Shown piece after piece: positions 23,861 through 34,226 of a stretch of 64,000 nt of DNA. The notes under the pieces were generated by a model. That model did no database searches. It was given only the letters and a program-made list of their open reading frames with translations, and had not been told where the DNA came from. The DNA comes from Ulota crispa. Taxonomy: Eukaryota; Streptophyta; Bryopsida; Orthotrichales; Orthotrichaceae. The stretch lies in assembly GCA_963920765.1 (NCBI GenBank), contig OY987243.1, positions 4,464,001-4,528,000 on the forward strand. The letters run 5' to 3'. A program made the translations under genes and the position numbers. The stretch's first letter is position 1. The number at the start of each line of letters is the position of its first letter.

Positions 23861-24485
23861 AGATAAGAATAAGATTTATATTTTTTTGGAGAAAAGTACT
23901 AGTTTTATATCTGGTAGTTTTAGGTTTTCAAACATTTTTTTGCAATTTCAATTGGTTGTCAATATTCTAACCGCCAGTTCTCCCTGAACCTTGGATTAAA
24001 GGCATGGATTTGGAATAGGAATAATCTACTCTTCAAATTTTAATGCGTTTTGTCACCCTTTCTAGATTTCAAAATATGTAATTGAATTTAGATTTGGTGA
24101 ATAATTCATTACATGAGAAGGAGAAAATGGATCATTTTTAGTTCACATCTTTAAGGTAGGAGGCTCATAAACCATTGAGGCTCTAAAACCGCTCACATTC
24201 ACAAATGTATCCGGTCTGTACCTGTTACTTTTCACAAGTTTCAACAATGTACTAGAAGTGTACATTTGAGGAGGTAGGCAATTTAGAGACCTATGCAACT
24301 TCAACTTCAAAATATCATGACTAATTCTACAAAACTCCAAAAAATATGAAACAACTTGGGTTAGATATCAATTCCTCTTGTCTTTCAAGAAAAACTTACC
24401 AAAAAATATTTCAAGAAGAATTACCTCCTCAAAGTTTAGTTCCAGCCTTTAGATGGTTGGTTTCAAGGTTTTTTTTGGCACTGTA

Positions 24486-24714
24486 CAATGGGGGGACAAA
24501 AAGATTGGGAAATTTTGAAATTGCCTAAATATTGTAAAATTGCTACAAAATAATTTTGCAGCTAGTAAAATTTGTGAACTTAGTGGTGTGAAAGTTGAAA
24601 ATTTAAGCTTATTAGCAATGTTTCCTCCCACTTGAGCTAAAAGTCAAAATCATATTTGAGATTAGTGGAGTTGGGTGGTGGCTTAAGATTTCCCAATCTT
24701 TTGTCCCCCCACTG
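24486..24714. mobile_element. TA-flanked Tc1/mariner-like MITE
   Basis: The left end CAATGGGGGGACAAAAAGAT and right end (reverse complement CAGTGGGGGGACAAAAGATT) form inverted repeats of about 27 bases, and each end abuts TA. Termini of the CAGTGGGGG-ACAAAAG kind next to a TA duplication are typical of Tc1/mariner elements. It is 229 bp, non-coding, inserted in the loop of the larger fold-back. Confidence 0.65.
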
Positions 24715-24862
24715 TATAGTACATGAACATGAAGTATCCTGCGTGTCTGCCCAAGTATGGAGGATTTTGCGAGGGGGGCCGATTCAGTGGTCAAAATCAA
24801 ACAAAACAGTTTCAAATTTGGCTACAAGAAGCCAAAAAAAAAACCTTAGTCAGTTTATGAGC

Positions 24863-25004
24863 AGAGCATCTCCACTTGAGCACCTAAAGAAAGCCGGAAC
24901 CGCGATTTACACATATTAAGAGCCATCAGATCATGATATGATGGCTCTTAATATGCGCAGATTGCGGTTTCGGCTCTCTTTAGGTGCTTGAGTGGAGATG
25001 CTCT
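24863..25004. mobile_element. GAGCATCTCCACT-type hairpin MITE
   Basis: A 142-bp hairpin: AGAGCATCTCCACTTGAGCA left, with TGCTTGAGTGGAGATGCTCT right, and inner arms meeting at GATCATGATATG. The flanks TATGAGC and TATGGGC suggest a target duplication of 7-9 bases. The same terminal word AGCATCTCCACT opens the element at 49842-50238. Confidence 0.7.
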
Positions 25005-25440
25005 ATGGGCTGGAACTAAATTTTGAGGAGGTAATTCTTCTTGAAATATTTTTTGGTAAGTTTTTCTTGAAAGACAAGAGGAATTGATATCTAATCCAAG
25101 TTGTTTCATATTTTTTGGAGTTTTGTAGAATTAGTCATGATATTTTGAAGTTGAAGTTGCATAGGTCTCTAAACCGCCTACCTCCTCAAATGTACACTTC
25201 TAGTACATTGTTGAAATTTGTGAAAAGTAACAGGTACAGACCGGATACATTTGTGAATGTGAGCAGTTTTAGAGCCTCAATGGTTTATGAGTCTCCTAGC
25301 TTAAAGATGTGAACTAAAAATGATCCATTTTCTCCTTCTCATGTAATGAGTGACTCACCAAATCTAAATTCAATTACATATTTTGAAAATCTCAAAACGC
25401 ATTAAAATTTGAAGAGTACATTACTCCTATTCCAAATCCA

Positions 25441-25809
25441 TGGAATGGAAGTGGGGTTGCCCGGCAGAGAACCGGAACCTGAGGCTGCCACGCTGGCCTC
25501 CCGAGATCTATTGTCATCTCTCCTGATCTGATCTCCTTGGGAGCACCCCCATTCCCACGCACCAATACCAGCAGCACCAGCATTGTCGACAGCTTGATCG
25601 CAGCATTCGCAGGCCATAACTTAGTCTCCATTTCTCGATTTCATAGGATTCGTCTCACTGCGCGGATCTTGCAGCGGTTTTTTTTCTCGCTCACGAGCTC
25701 GCTGTAAGCTCGCTGGCGGTGAAAAAGTTGGAGTTTTGGATCGTATTAGGGTTTGGAGGTAACTTAGACGCAAGGACACATACACACACGTTGTTTCCCA
25801 GGGAGTCGC
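25441..25809 (+). promoter_or_regulatory. Promoter/leader of the nuclear poly(A)-binding protein gene
   Basis: A GC-richer 370-base block precedes the ATG at 25810. It contains TTAGGGTTT at 25747-25755, the reverse of the telo-box AAACCCTAA, an element common in plant promoters of translation and RNA-processing genes. No clear TATA box is seen. The transcription start is not resolved. Confidence 0.45.
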
Positions 25810-28789
25810 ATGGAGGAGGAGCACGAGGTTTACGGGGGTGACGTTCCCGAAGAATTGGAGGGCGACATTGAGGCGGACCTGGATGGGGAGCCTGGCGATC
25901 TGCACACGGCCACAGACGAAGCTGCTTCTAAGGCACGTCTTCACTTCTCAGTTGGAGGGCCTGCTGGTGTTCTTAGACAATGGACCAGGACATGAGGAGC
26001 ACGGAATTGCATTCAGAAGTAAACATTACCTGTTTCTAATGGATGATGGAGATGTTCTTTTTGTTTATGAGAATTGTTATTTAAACTTTCTATGAAGAGT
26101 GCAGTAGTATTTTTAAGCTCGTTATCATAAGATCCAAGTCTATTCGATGATTAGGTCTCGGTTAATATCAGCCAGCATCCGCAATGCCTTTACTGAAATT
26201 TATTTAAGAGAGGACATGACATGTGTGTTGACGCGATTAATTCGAAGCGAGCTTTATGTTCTTTAGGAAGGGCCTCTCTAATGAGGTTTAGTTGCGCCTA
26301 CGCATCGGCACTGATTTGCGGTGCAGGGATTAATTTATAATTTTTTTCATGGTTTTTCGAATTTCTGTAATCCGACTTTCTGCTCGGTGGTTTGAGGCAA
26401 CCGGGAAGAGATTACATATCATTAACCATTTGCCGATTTTTTTCTATAATCTGGATTATGATTTTAAGCTACTTTTTCCTATTCTGTTTCTTTCAGGAGC
26501 TAGAGGAGATGAAGAAACGTTTGAAAGAGATGGAGGAAGAGGCTACTGCATTACGTGACATGCAAGCTAAGGTCGAAAGGGAGATGAGCGCTGTCCAAGG
26601 TTTAATTATTTTTTTGCCTGTTTTCTTTTTTTAGTTGAGAGTTCAAATTGGTCCGGCTGAGGTTGTTGTTGGACTACCTCTCTCTTTTGAAGTTAGGTCA
26701 TCAGGATTTAAGCACTTGTTGCACTCCTGGGGTATTGTCTGTTAATAAAATGAATTGCTTTAGTGGTGAATGATTGTCAGCTCCACATTTCCAGTTACAA
26801 TATGTATTGTTCATCTTTTGGATTCGTTCTGCATGATGTAAGCAAATGTCGTGACAGTAAAGCAACAAGACTGTTGATTTTGCAGATTCCGTTGGAAAAG
26901 ATGGACTTCCTGTAAGTCGAGAGGAGGCAGACGCTCGATCAGTTTTTGTTGGTAACGTAAACCCTACGTTCCCTTTTTTTGGCGGCATCCAACTCCTTCG
27001 TTATTTAATATCAGTTGTTTAGTATCGAACCGCATGGATTTATGCTCATGTATTTGCTTGGTTGCGTTTGTAATGGAACACTGATCAAGAGGATTACGGC
27101 AGGCGCCCCTGCATTTATGCTCTTTCGTGAGATGTGAGAGGTCAGTGATGATTGTTTGCATGACGGTTTCGATGTTTTCCGCCTTTCAGGTTGATTACTC
27201 CTGCACTCCAGAAGAGGTACAACAACATTTCCAGTCATGTGGGACAGTGAACCGTGTTACGATTTTGACTGACAAGTTTGGACAGCCGAAGGGGTAATGC
27301 CTCTGCTCCACCTGGATTTGTTGACTTTCAGGCGTGATCACCAGACCTATCATGCAAAGCGAGGCTGTGAGGATTGGTTTTTGCAGGCTACGGAAATCGG
27401 GATATGATGAGAGGGAGGCTAATGCTCCTAAACTGTTCAGCAGATATAAGTCTTTGTAACTGCATTTAAGTGTCAGATGGTGACCTTCTAGGGTTTTCTC
27501 TTTTGCCTTGCTCACTAATCTGCATTATCAAGCGGATTGCAAGTCTCAGATTGTGGTATGTATTTTGATATCGCTGTCATCTTCAATCAGGTTTGCATAT
27601 GTGGAGTTTTTGGAGATTGAAGCGGTTCAAAATGCTCTTCATTTAAGTGAATCTGAATTGCACAACCGCCCGCTCAAGGTTGTTATTTTGAATTGAGAGG
27701 AAGATGTCTTATGCATGTTAGTTTTCAGCATTCTTCCGCCTTCTATGCTGAAGCAATTGTAAAATATAAAGGGAGTTTAGTGAAACCTGGTTATGTTCTG
27801 TACCGAGTTTAGTTATGCTTGTTGGAGAACATTCTGTATGAGTTGTATTGGATCTTTCTAGTATATCCTTGACCTTGATTATGTGCTACCTGTAGAATAC
27901 TTGGGGTCTTTCCTGTTCGTACGTGAAGACTAGTTCTAGCCACTCACAGCCTGTCGGTTTTGAGTTCTAGCCTATGTTTGTCGTAGGCGCGCTCTTTGGC
28001 AGTGAATTTATACTCTTCTGCGCTTCTGTACGTCTTTAAAGTGAAAAATGATTGCAACATGCGGCAGGTTACAGTAAAGCGGACAAATGTGCCAGGAATG
28101 AAAGCATATCGTGGTGGACGATATGCCCCTTACTATGGGTACCGTCCAAGGAGGCCCTATGGGTAAGCTGTTTGTTGCTCTGGGTGGTGGATTCCAGTCC
28201 GACTAGTGTTGTTCATAGGTTTGTTTTTTCCTACATTTTTTTTTGTCTTAGTACTTCTTCTGTCCTGCTGATAATTAGTCAAAAATATAGGGTGTTGTGC
28301 ATTGGTAGAGCCATTACTTTGTTAGGTGAACATGCTCTTTGCAGTTTAATGAATCTCAAACACCACCGCCCCCCCCCCCCCCCCCCCCGAATTCCTATAG
28401 GAGATTGACTAAGCTATCAATGGTAGGTCAATCGACGAGGACATCAGATCTATACTGAAACTATGTTAAACTAGTGTCGAGTTATCGTCGGTTTCTAACC
28501 TTCTGAATGTCAACTTCATGATTGCAAACACGGCGTTAAGTTAACGCCGATGAAATTCATATCAAGTTAAAACACCTTTGGTGTTCCAATAATATCAACT
28601 TCACAATCACTCAACATGAGGATTGTGTGAATTTAGAATTATTTTACTTTGTCAACGTACCGAGGGGGGTCTTTGTGAAGTTTTTGAGCTGTAATTTTTT
28701 GCCAGAGTAAAGTATTAATATTTTGCAATGTAATGCGCAGGAAAATACCCAGGTTCAGGAGACCAATGCGTTACAGGCCTTATTATTAG
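25810..28789 (+). CDS. PABN: Nuclear poly(A)-binding protein, PABPN1/PABN family (7 exons, 210 aa)
   Basis: Binds the growing poly(A) tail in the nucleus, stimulates poly(A) polymerase and sets tail length. Exons: 25810-25932, 26497-26599, 26886-26956, 27190-27293, 27591-27678, 28068-28162, 28741-28789; phases agree throughout. An acidic N-terminus opens with [14 protein letters not shown], a plant PABN signature. Then come a coiled-coil helix (about 42-75, [15 protein letters not shown]), one RRM (about 93-168) with RNP2 VFVGNV and RNP1 KGFAYVEF, and an Arg/Tyr/Pro-rich tail ending [13 protein letters not shown]. Length matches the plant family (about 220 aa). The first intron has no in-phase GT at the expected place; the best model uses a GC donor (AAG|GCACGT at 25933). 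An alternative GT six codons later would add ARLHFS. Exons 2-7 are secure; intron 6 (578 bases) holds a poly-C tract. Confidence 0.93.
28369..28388 (+). repeat. Poly-C tract of 20 in intron 6 of the PABN gene
   Basis: An uninterrupted run of 20 C residues lies inside the intron 28163-28740, bounded by CACCACCG and GAATTCC. Downstream in the same intron is a near-perfect palindrome, CGGCGTTAAGTTAACGCCG (28531-28549). The run length may vary or be a sequencing/assembly inaccuracy. Confidence 0.85.
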
Positions 28790-29290
28790 ACATATTGTAC
28801 TTGGAACGCTTTATACCTGCCTGTACAGTAACCCAAACGCATCAGGTGTGGAGAGGGCTCCAGTCTCAAGTGGGCCATTTTGCTCACGTTGGGAAATTAT
28901 CCTCTTACGTTGTTGAGGATGTTTGTCGCCCGTTGTGGGACTCTCCTCTCCCTGGAAGGAGTTAGAGACGCAATGAAGATAACTTATGGATCCTCACCCA
29001 AATTGCATGTGTACTTCACTCTTTATCATGCTCAAGTTTCTCGAAGACATTTGCAATTTGAAAGGACAGAATGTGTAGTGATTTGCAGCGAGTTGAGTTG
29101 GAACCTTTCTTTATCAAATAGGTAAAAGGTAAACATTGGGTTGATGTGCATTTGCGTAAGGGTTCGAAGTTGTTCAAGCTTTGACAGTGGTACTACAGAG
29201 AACCGGATGATTTGGGTCGTGGAGCTCGTTAGATTGCAACTGCTGCAGTTGAATGAGTTCAGGTCCAAAAATGTTATGACAACCGGTCAT
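28790..29290 (+). other. 3' flank of the PABN gene
   Basis: Presumed 3' UTR plus downstream sequence. Frames here (28723-28965 and 28880-29125) overlap the end of the gene in the wrong phase and are not coding. No definite polyadenylation signal was identified. Confidence 0.4.
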
Positions 29291-29299
29291 TACTAATAA

Positions 29300-30020
29300 G
29301 GGAAACTTTCATGGATAGCCCTGAAGTTTGCAATATTTACATAGATACCCCTGCTTTTTCAGCTTGGACCTAAATTACCAAAAATTTTAAGTGTTTATTT
29401 TGTTGTGCATGCCACTTTCCTTCCTTTGTGCGCACGTCGATTCTTTTTTGTTTCATTACATTCCCTTCTTCAATATTGGTCATGACAAAAGTACTAACAC
29501 AAAAAATAAATGCCTAAAAATTTAGGGAATGATTAGGTGCACACTCCCCAATTGCTACGTGGACACCCCCATAACCCAACTTGTTAAATTTGAGATTATT
29601 ATCATGTTAAAATACAAAATAAAATAAAAGCAACAAATTTGCATACATCTGCATCTACAAGCAATGCAAACATATAGCAAATTTGCCTCATTTGTGGCAT
29701 GGTCAAGAGTTAGACTAGTAAATGAAGGGAGCAACTTGTTTAACTCCTAACCTTGTCATAAATGAGACAAATTTGTTGTATGTTTGCATTGCTTGTAGAT
29801 GCAGATGTACGCTAAAGTATTAACTTTGATTTTATTTCATATTTCAGCATAATAATAACCTCAAATTTAATAGGCTAGACTATGGGGGTGTTTGCGTAGC
29901 AATTGGGGGGTGTTAGTCGCTCCCAAAATTTATGGTCCAAGGGTATTTGTGCAATTTCTGAAAAAGCAGGAGTATCTATGGAAATATTGTAAACTTCAGG
30001 GGTATTCACGAAATTTTCCC
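29300..30020. mobile_element. Mutator-like MITE with perfect 9-bp target duplication
   Basis: It starts GGGAAACTTTCATGGATA and ends ATTCACGAAATTTTCCC. Inverted terminal regions of about 90 bases cover CCCTGAAGTTTGCAATATTT, CCTGCTTTTTCAG and related words. It is flanked on both sides by TACTAATAA (29291-29299 and 30021-30029), a perfect 9-base target duplication as made by Mutator-like elements. A second copy is at 50740-51140. This copy is interrupted by the element at 29525-29924. Confidence 0.85.
29525..29924. mobile_element. hAT-like MITE inserted in the Mutator-like MITE
   Basis: It starts GGGAATGATTAGG and ends TTAGTCGCTCCC (complement GGGAGCGACTAA). It is an inverted repeat throughout, with arms carrying TTGCATACATCTGCATCTAC-type and CAATTGCTACG words. 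It is bounded by AAAATTTA on both sides (29517-29524, 29925-29932). The uninterrupted relative at 50740-51140 has one such word at the matching place, confirming the edges. An 8-base duplication fits hAT elements; assignment is inferred. A second, interrupted copy is at 36305-36894. Confidence 0.85.
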
Positions 30021-30029
30021 TACTAATAA

Positions 30030-30572
30030 ATGCTTTGTTTTATATGAGTTCTTCATTTTCATGATTGAGGACTGTATAAAATAATGATGAAACTTTGTGT
30101 GTACTGTGTACGAAGTTCCTGAGGAGGTAAGGAATCTGCGCTACTACCTATCTGGATAGGTTTGGGATCCTTTATTGCCGAATCGGATAGATTTTGCATT
30201 CCAAGGAGCAAGGAGAGCACTGAAGTGGGCTAAGCTTTGAATATTTTCTGCCAATTGTTGTTTCGAGAAGAAAAAGGCACACCTACGATTGTTTGCTACA
30301 CGAGTGTTTGTAAGGATCAGTGAAGGAACTACACTTCATCAGGGCATTTTTTTCTGGCTATCTGTCGCCAACCGCCAATTGGCGACAGATCTGAAATTTT
30401 TGGCTAATGTTGATGCATCCCTCCCTTTATAAGCCAATGATTAGTGGCCACCACTCATCTGGTGAAAACCACTGGAAAAAACAATGGCCTGCACCTCATG
30501 ACAGTTCTTACCAAAAAGTGCCTCCAGCATTTGTAAGAAAAGATCAAATCAATAAGTAACTGCTGAACTACT
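30030..30572. other. Intergenic; contains a perfect 12-bp hairpin
   Basis: At 30360-30390 the word ATCTGTCGCCAA and its exact complement TTGGCGACAGAT flank a 7-base loop. No T-run follows and no gene is adjacent, so I do not call it a terminator. Otherwise nothing recognised. Confidence 0.5.
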
Positions 30573-30794
30573 AGGGGTGTTAAACCTTTGATTTTTGGAT
30601 AAATTTATCTTAATATTCACTCAAAGTTACGGGTGGTTGTTCACAAGGCAATTCTAAAAGTTGTCACCTAAGTTGTCACCTTTACAAAGCTTCACAACCC
30701 ACTTGATAACTATGATTGCTTTTCCCACTTAACTCCTTCCCCTTTTCTCTAAATGTGTAATGGAGTGAATTGTTAAGGAAAATTCCAAAATTTT

Positions 30795-31060
30795 CTCATT
30801 AAAACTAGCATTTGCCACTAGCTGCATTGCGCATTCACCATTAGCATTTTATTAGGATTTTCATATGTTAAGTCAAATGCAAAGTGAAATTTTCAATATG
30901 TTTTCAAATTGTGTCTATGTAATAATATTATCACAAAGCGTGGAGATGTGATATTACAAAGGTCACTACGCTTGTATCCATTATCACAAATAGTAGATAT
31001 GTGATATTAAAGAGGTGATAATGTGATATTATAGAGGTGAATGTGTGATAATACCGGAGG
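30795..31060 (+). repeat. Dispersed ATCACA-rich repeat, copy 4
   Basis: Words ACTAGC, CATTCACCATTAGCATTTTA, TAGGATTTTCATATGTTAAG and CAAATGCAAAGTGAAATTTT appear in order, followed by TGTGATATTACAAAGG, TGTGATATTAAAGAGG and TGTGATATTATAGAGG. This is the reverse orientation of copies 1 and 2. Confidence 0.65.
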
Positions 31061-31436
31061 ATGCAAGCTAAGGGTGACTACTATGTAAGTCACAAGGGTA
31101 AAAATGAAGGGTTTTTTAGCAAATGGATCTAGTTTCATTGAAAAATGAAGTCTTTAAGAGAGAAAGGACTCATATTTAGAAATTAGACTAGTTGCTGATC
31201 CAATTTCCACCAAAATAAAGTATATATCTCTAATGGGATAAGCGAAAAGGACTTTTGAACTTAGCTCCTAAAACTGTCACAGTGCTTTTTTCTTGCTAAA
31301 AAGGACTCTTGAATTGATATGTAGACTCATAGTATGGGCACAATCTTTTTGCATCATTATTGGAAGATTGGGATGATTACATTTTGAAATAATTTTTTTA
31401 TGAATGTAATTTATATTTTGGAGAAAAGGACTTTTA

Positions 31437-31965
31437 TGTGCTCCTGAATGACTACAATTTTTGGCCCTTTTTGGGGATTGATTTCTCTAAGTTAAATCAT
31501 TTTTTTTAGTTTTTTTCTTTTCTTAAGTGTCTTAGAATGGCATAAACTAGGGTGGTCAACCTTTGGAATTTAGAACTCTCATTGAGAAGAGGGAGAATTC
31601 TCATTGGGAACACAATGTGCTCATGAATGGCTATAGTTTTTGGCCCTTTTTGGGGGATTGATTTCTCCAAGTTAAATCAATTTTTTTACTGTTTTTCTTT
31701 TCTTAAGTGTCTTAGAATGGTATAAACTAGGGTGGTCAACCTTTGGAATTTGGAACTCTCATTGAGTAGAGGGAGGATTCTCATTGGGGACACAATGTGC
31801 TCTTGAATGATTAAAAAATTTGGACATTGATTTCTCTAAGTTAAATCATTTTTTTTAGTTTTTTTCTTTTCTCAAGTGTCTTAGAATGGCATAAATTAGG
31901 GTGGACAACTTTTGGAATTTAGAACTCTCATTGAGAAGAGGGAGAATTCTCATTGGGAACACAAA
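31437..31965. repeat. Three tandem ~180-bp units
   Basis: Units begin TGTGCTC.TGAATG at 31437, 31616 and 31796. Each contains TTGATTTCTC.AAGTTAAATC, CTTAAGTGTCTTAGAATGG and GAACTCTCATTGAG. The third unit has a short deletion near its start. No coding sense was found. Confidence 0.9.
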
Positions 31966-32442
31966 AACACTCCATTTTGTACTCAAAAATGGACTTTTTT
32001 TTGCCACAAATGGGAACCCTTAGCTTGCATCTCCCCTTACAAAGGTCATTGTGATTGTATGAATATTGTCACAAAGAGTGGAGATGTGATATCAAAGAGG
32101 TAAGTATGTGATATTATAGAGGTAATTGTGATTTTGGTAGTATGATTATTAGCAACATCATAAAAATTCATAACAATGCTTCCTAATCACACGCTTTTAC
32201 ATTAAAGGACATGAATGTTGAGAAGCATTAAATGACAATTGCAAAGAGAATTGGTTACAAACAAACTCAATAACAAAATTGCGTAATTTAAAATTTAAGG
32301 TTTAGTTTTTGAACAAAGTTAGTGCTAAGAGAGAGTTACAAAATCACTTGATAACTTTTATAAAAAAGGTCAAAACTAGTTTCAGTTATCAATCACCTTA
32401 GGAGGTGAGTGATAGGATTATCAAGCGTGATAACTTGCAATT

Positions 32443-32667
32443 GTTAGAGTTATGGGGTGAAATCCCTGTAAGTTACGGGGTGAAATCCCTGTAAGTTATG
32501 GGGTGAAATCCCTGTAAGTTATGGGGTGAAATCCCTGTAAGTTATGGGGTGAAATCCTTGTAAGTTATGGGGTGAAATCTCTGTAAGTTATGGGGTGAAA
32601 TCCTTGTAAGTTATGGGGTGAAATCTCTGTAAGTTATGGGGTGAAATCCCTGTAAGTTATGGGGTGC
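32443..32667. repeat. 23-bp tandem array, ~9.6 copies
   Basis: The unit GTTATGGGGTGAAATCCCTG plus TAA is repeated about 9.6 times with few substitutions: one ATGGGG to ACGGGG early on, and CCCTG, CCTTG or CTCTG variants that alternate in the later units. The alternation of CCTTG and CTCTG units suggests duplication of a two-unit block. Confidence 0.95.
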
Positions 32668-32702
32668 GAAACTCCTGAGGTTTGACACCCCCTACTGGTA
32701 CC

Positions 32703-34226
32703 AGACTACCAGGTACTTCAACAAAAGATGATCTCTTTACCCTTCATGCAAAAAAAATCTTTTGACCATGTCAATTTGATGAATACCGTCCTTCAATGAG
32801 CTAGTTTCTCTGTAGGTGTAGAGGACTTGGTATATTGCACACTGCAAGTTTGTGAACCGAAGGTGGAAAAGCTCGGATTTTTCCCTCACAAAAAGCATAA
32901 GAGTTTAAAAAATTGTAAACTTTTAGTTGATATTTGGATTTAAACACAATCAATTAGGCTAATGCCATGAAAGGGCAAATTCTGACTTTCACCCTTGACT
33001 GTAAATAAGTTGAGAGTTTTCTTTTTACATTTGGTCCATAAAATGACATGTGTTGTTTGTACACATATACCTCACCATACTTTTTGAGAAATGTTTCTCT
33101 TTATGCACATCATTGAGGGTTTCTTTGTTAATTTGTGCATTTATATGTAGAAAATGTAAATTAGAGAGCATCTAGGTCCTAGATGCAACACTTTTACAAA
33201 CTTGCATTGTTTTAAAAATATGTACAAAAGTACTTCTAAACTTCAATTATCAAGTATATTTAGTACAATTCAATATAATAATAGTAATCATGCTTAGATG
33301 TTAACTAAGACATTTAGATGCTCATAATTTAGAAACATTTGAACTTGTTGTTTGGAGGATTAGGAAAACCATGTACACGCAATGTTGATTGTCAAATCCA
33401 ATAAACAACATAGACATCAATGGTAAGGGAATCAATTTTTTTCCTAAATTCTTGCAACTTTTTCAAAATGAAGATTTTACCGTATTCATATAGGAGTAAA
33501 ATTTGGAAAAAAATGCTTGATAGTTAGAGCATATTTAGAGGTGGTTGGTATGTTGGCATATTGAATGATTATTTGACAATGCTTTGGTGGGATGGATATT
33601 TATACAAAGCTTTTGTCCTATCACATAGACTACATTACAAGAAGAGTAGACTCAATTTTGAACTCCAAAAAAATTCTACTCCTTGCCATTGAGTGTTGAA
33701 TTACAAAATCAATTATGAACTTTATGCATTAGGATTCAAGTCCAGAATTATGAAAAAAATTATGCTCAATAGATAAACTTTCATATGGTATAAAGTTCAA
33801 GAATTAGGTCCTTTGAAAATAAAAGGTCAATTATCTCTCATCATTGTTAAATTTTATTATTTATTGTTACTTGAGGGAGTAAAAGAAAGGTGGTTTTGGA
33901 CATTTTAGGTTTTGTCATCCTCCTTGCTGTAATGGGATTTATTTTTCTTACTCTCAAAATTTAAATATCTCTCTATATAGAATGTTGGGTAAATCTAAAG
34001 TTAGAAATCTTTTACAATACTTCAAAACGTAATTGTTACTTTGAAGTCTTCTACTTGCAACCACTACCTTGCTATCTCAATTTTAGGACCTTACTTATTG
34101 TCACACATTGTGTTGAAAAGAAAATTCAAAGCACTGAAGGTAATCCATCAAGAAATTGGTCTAATATCAATGAATATAAAATTCAATAATTTAGAAGTAG
34201 AGGGTGTTCTACTTGTTGAGCACTTG
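32703..34226. other. AT-rich intergenic, nothing recognised
   Basis: About 1.5 kb with no supported gene. A small palindrome GCATCTAGGTCCTAGATGC lies at 33168-33186. Confidence 0.45.

Larger units (their letters stand above)
24010..25440. repeat. Large fold-back repeat with two nested MITEs at its centre
   Basis: Left arm about 24010-24448 and right arm about 25008-25440 are reverse complements (for example TGTATCCGGTCTGTACCTGT left, ACAGGTACAGACCGGATACA right; TTACCTCCTCAAA and its complement). A 65-codon open frame is preserved in both arms but shows no domain and is probably incidental. The 560-base middle holds a TA-flanked hairpin (24486-24714) and a GAGCATCTCC MITE (24863-25004). The right arm stops just before the GC-rich leader of the poly(A)-binding protein gene. 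A related, decayed sequence lies at 62090-62520. Confidence 0.85.
30573..32692. mobile_element. Possible 2.1-kb composite element with AGGGGTGTNAAACCT ends
   Basis: The left end AGGGGTGTTAAACCT and the right end AGGTTTGACACCCCCT are near-complementary. Between them lie a copy of the ATCACA repeat (30795-31060), a threefold 180-bp tandem repeat (31437-31965), another ATCACA block (32040-32140) and a 23-bp tandem array (32443-32667). No target duplication is obvious and no transposase is seen. The pairing of ends may be coincidental. Confidence 0.35.

Noticed and set aside
24143-25312. Conserved 65-codon frame present in both arms of the fold-back
   Set aside because: Conservation follows from the inverted repeat itself; differences change amino acids freely and no domain is seen.
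30360-30390. Hairpin as a transcription terminator
   Set aside because: Rho-independent terminators are a bacterial feature; there is no adjacent gene and no T-tract.
32443-32667. Regularly spaced repeats resembling a CRISPR array
   Set aside because: The 23-bp units are directly contiguous with no unique spacers, and the genome is eukaryotic.
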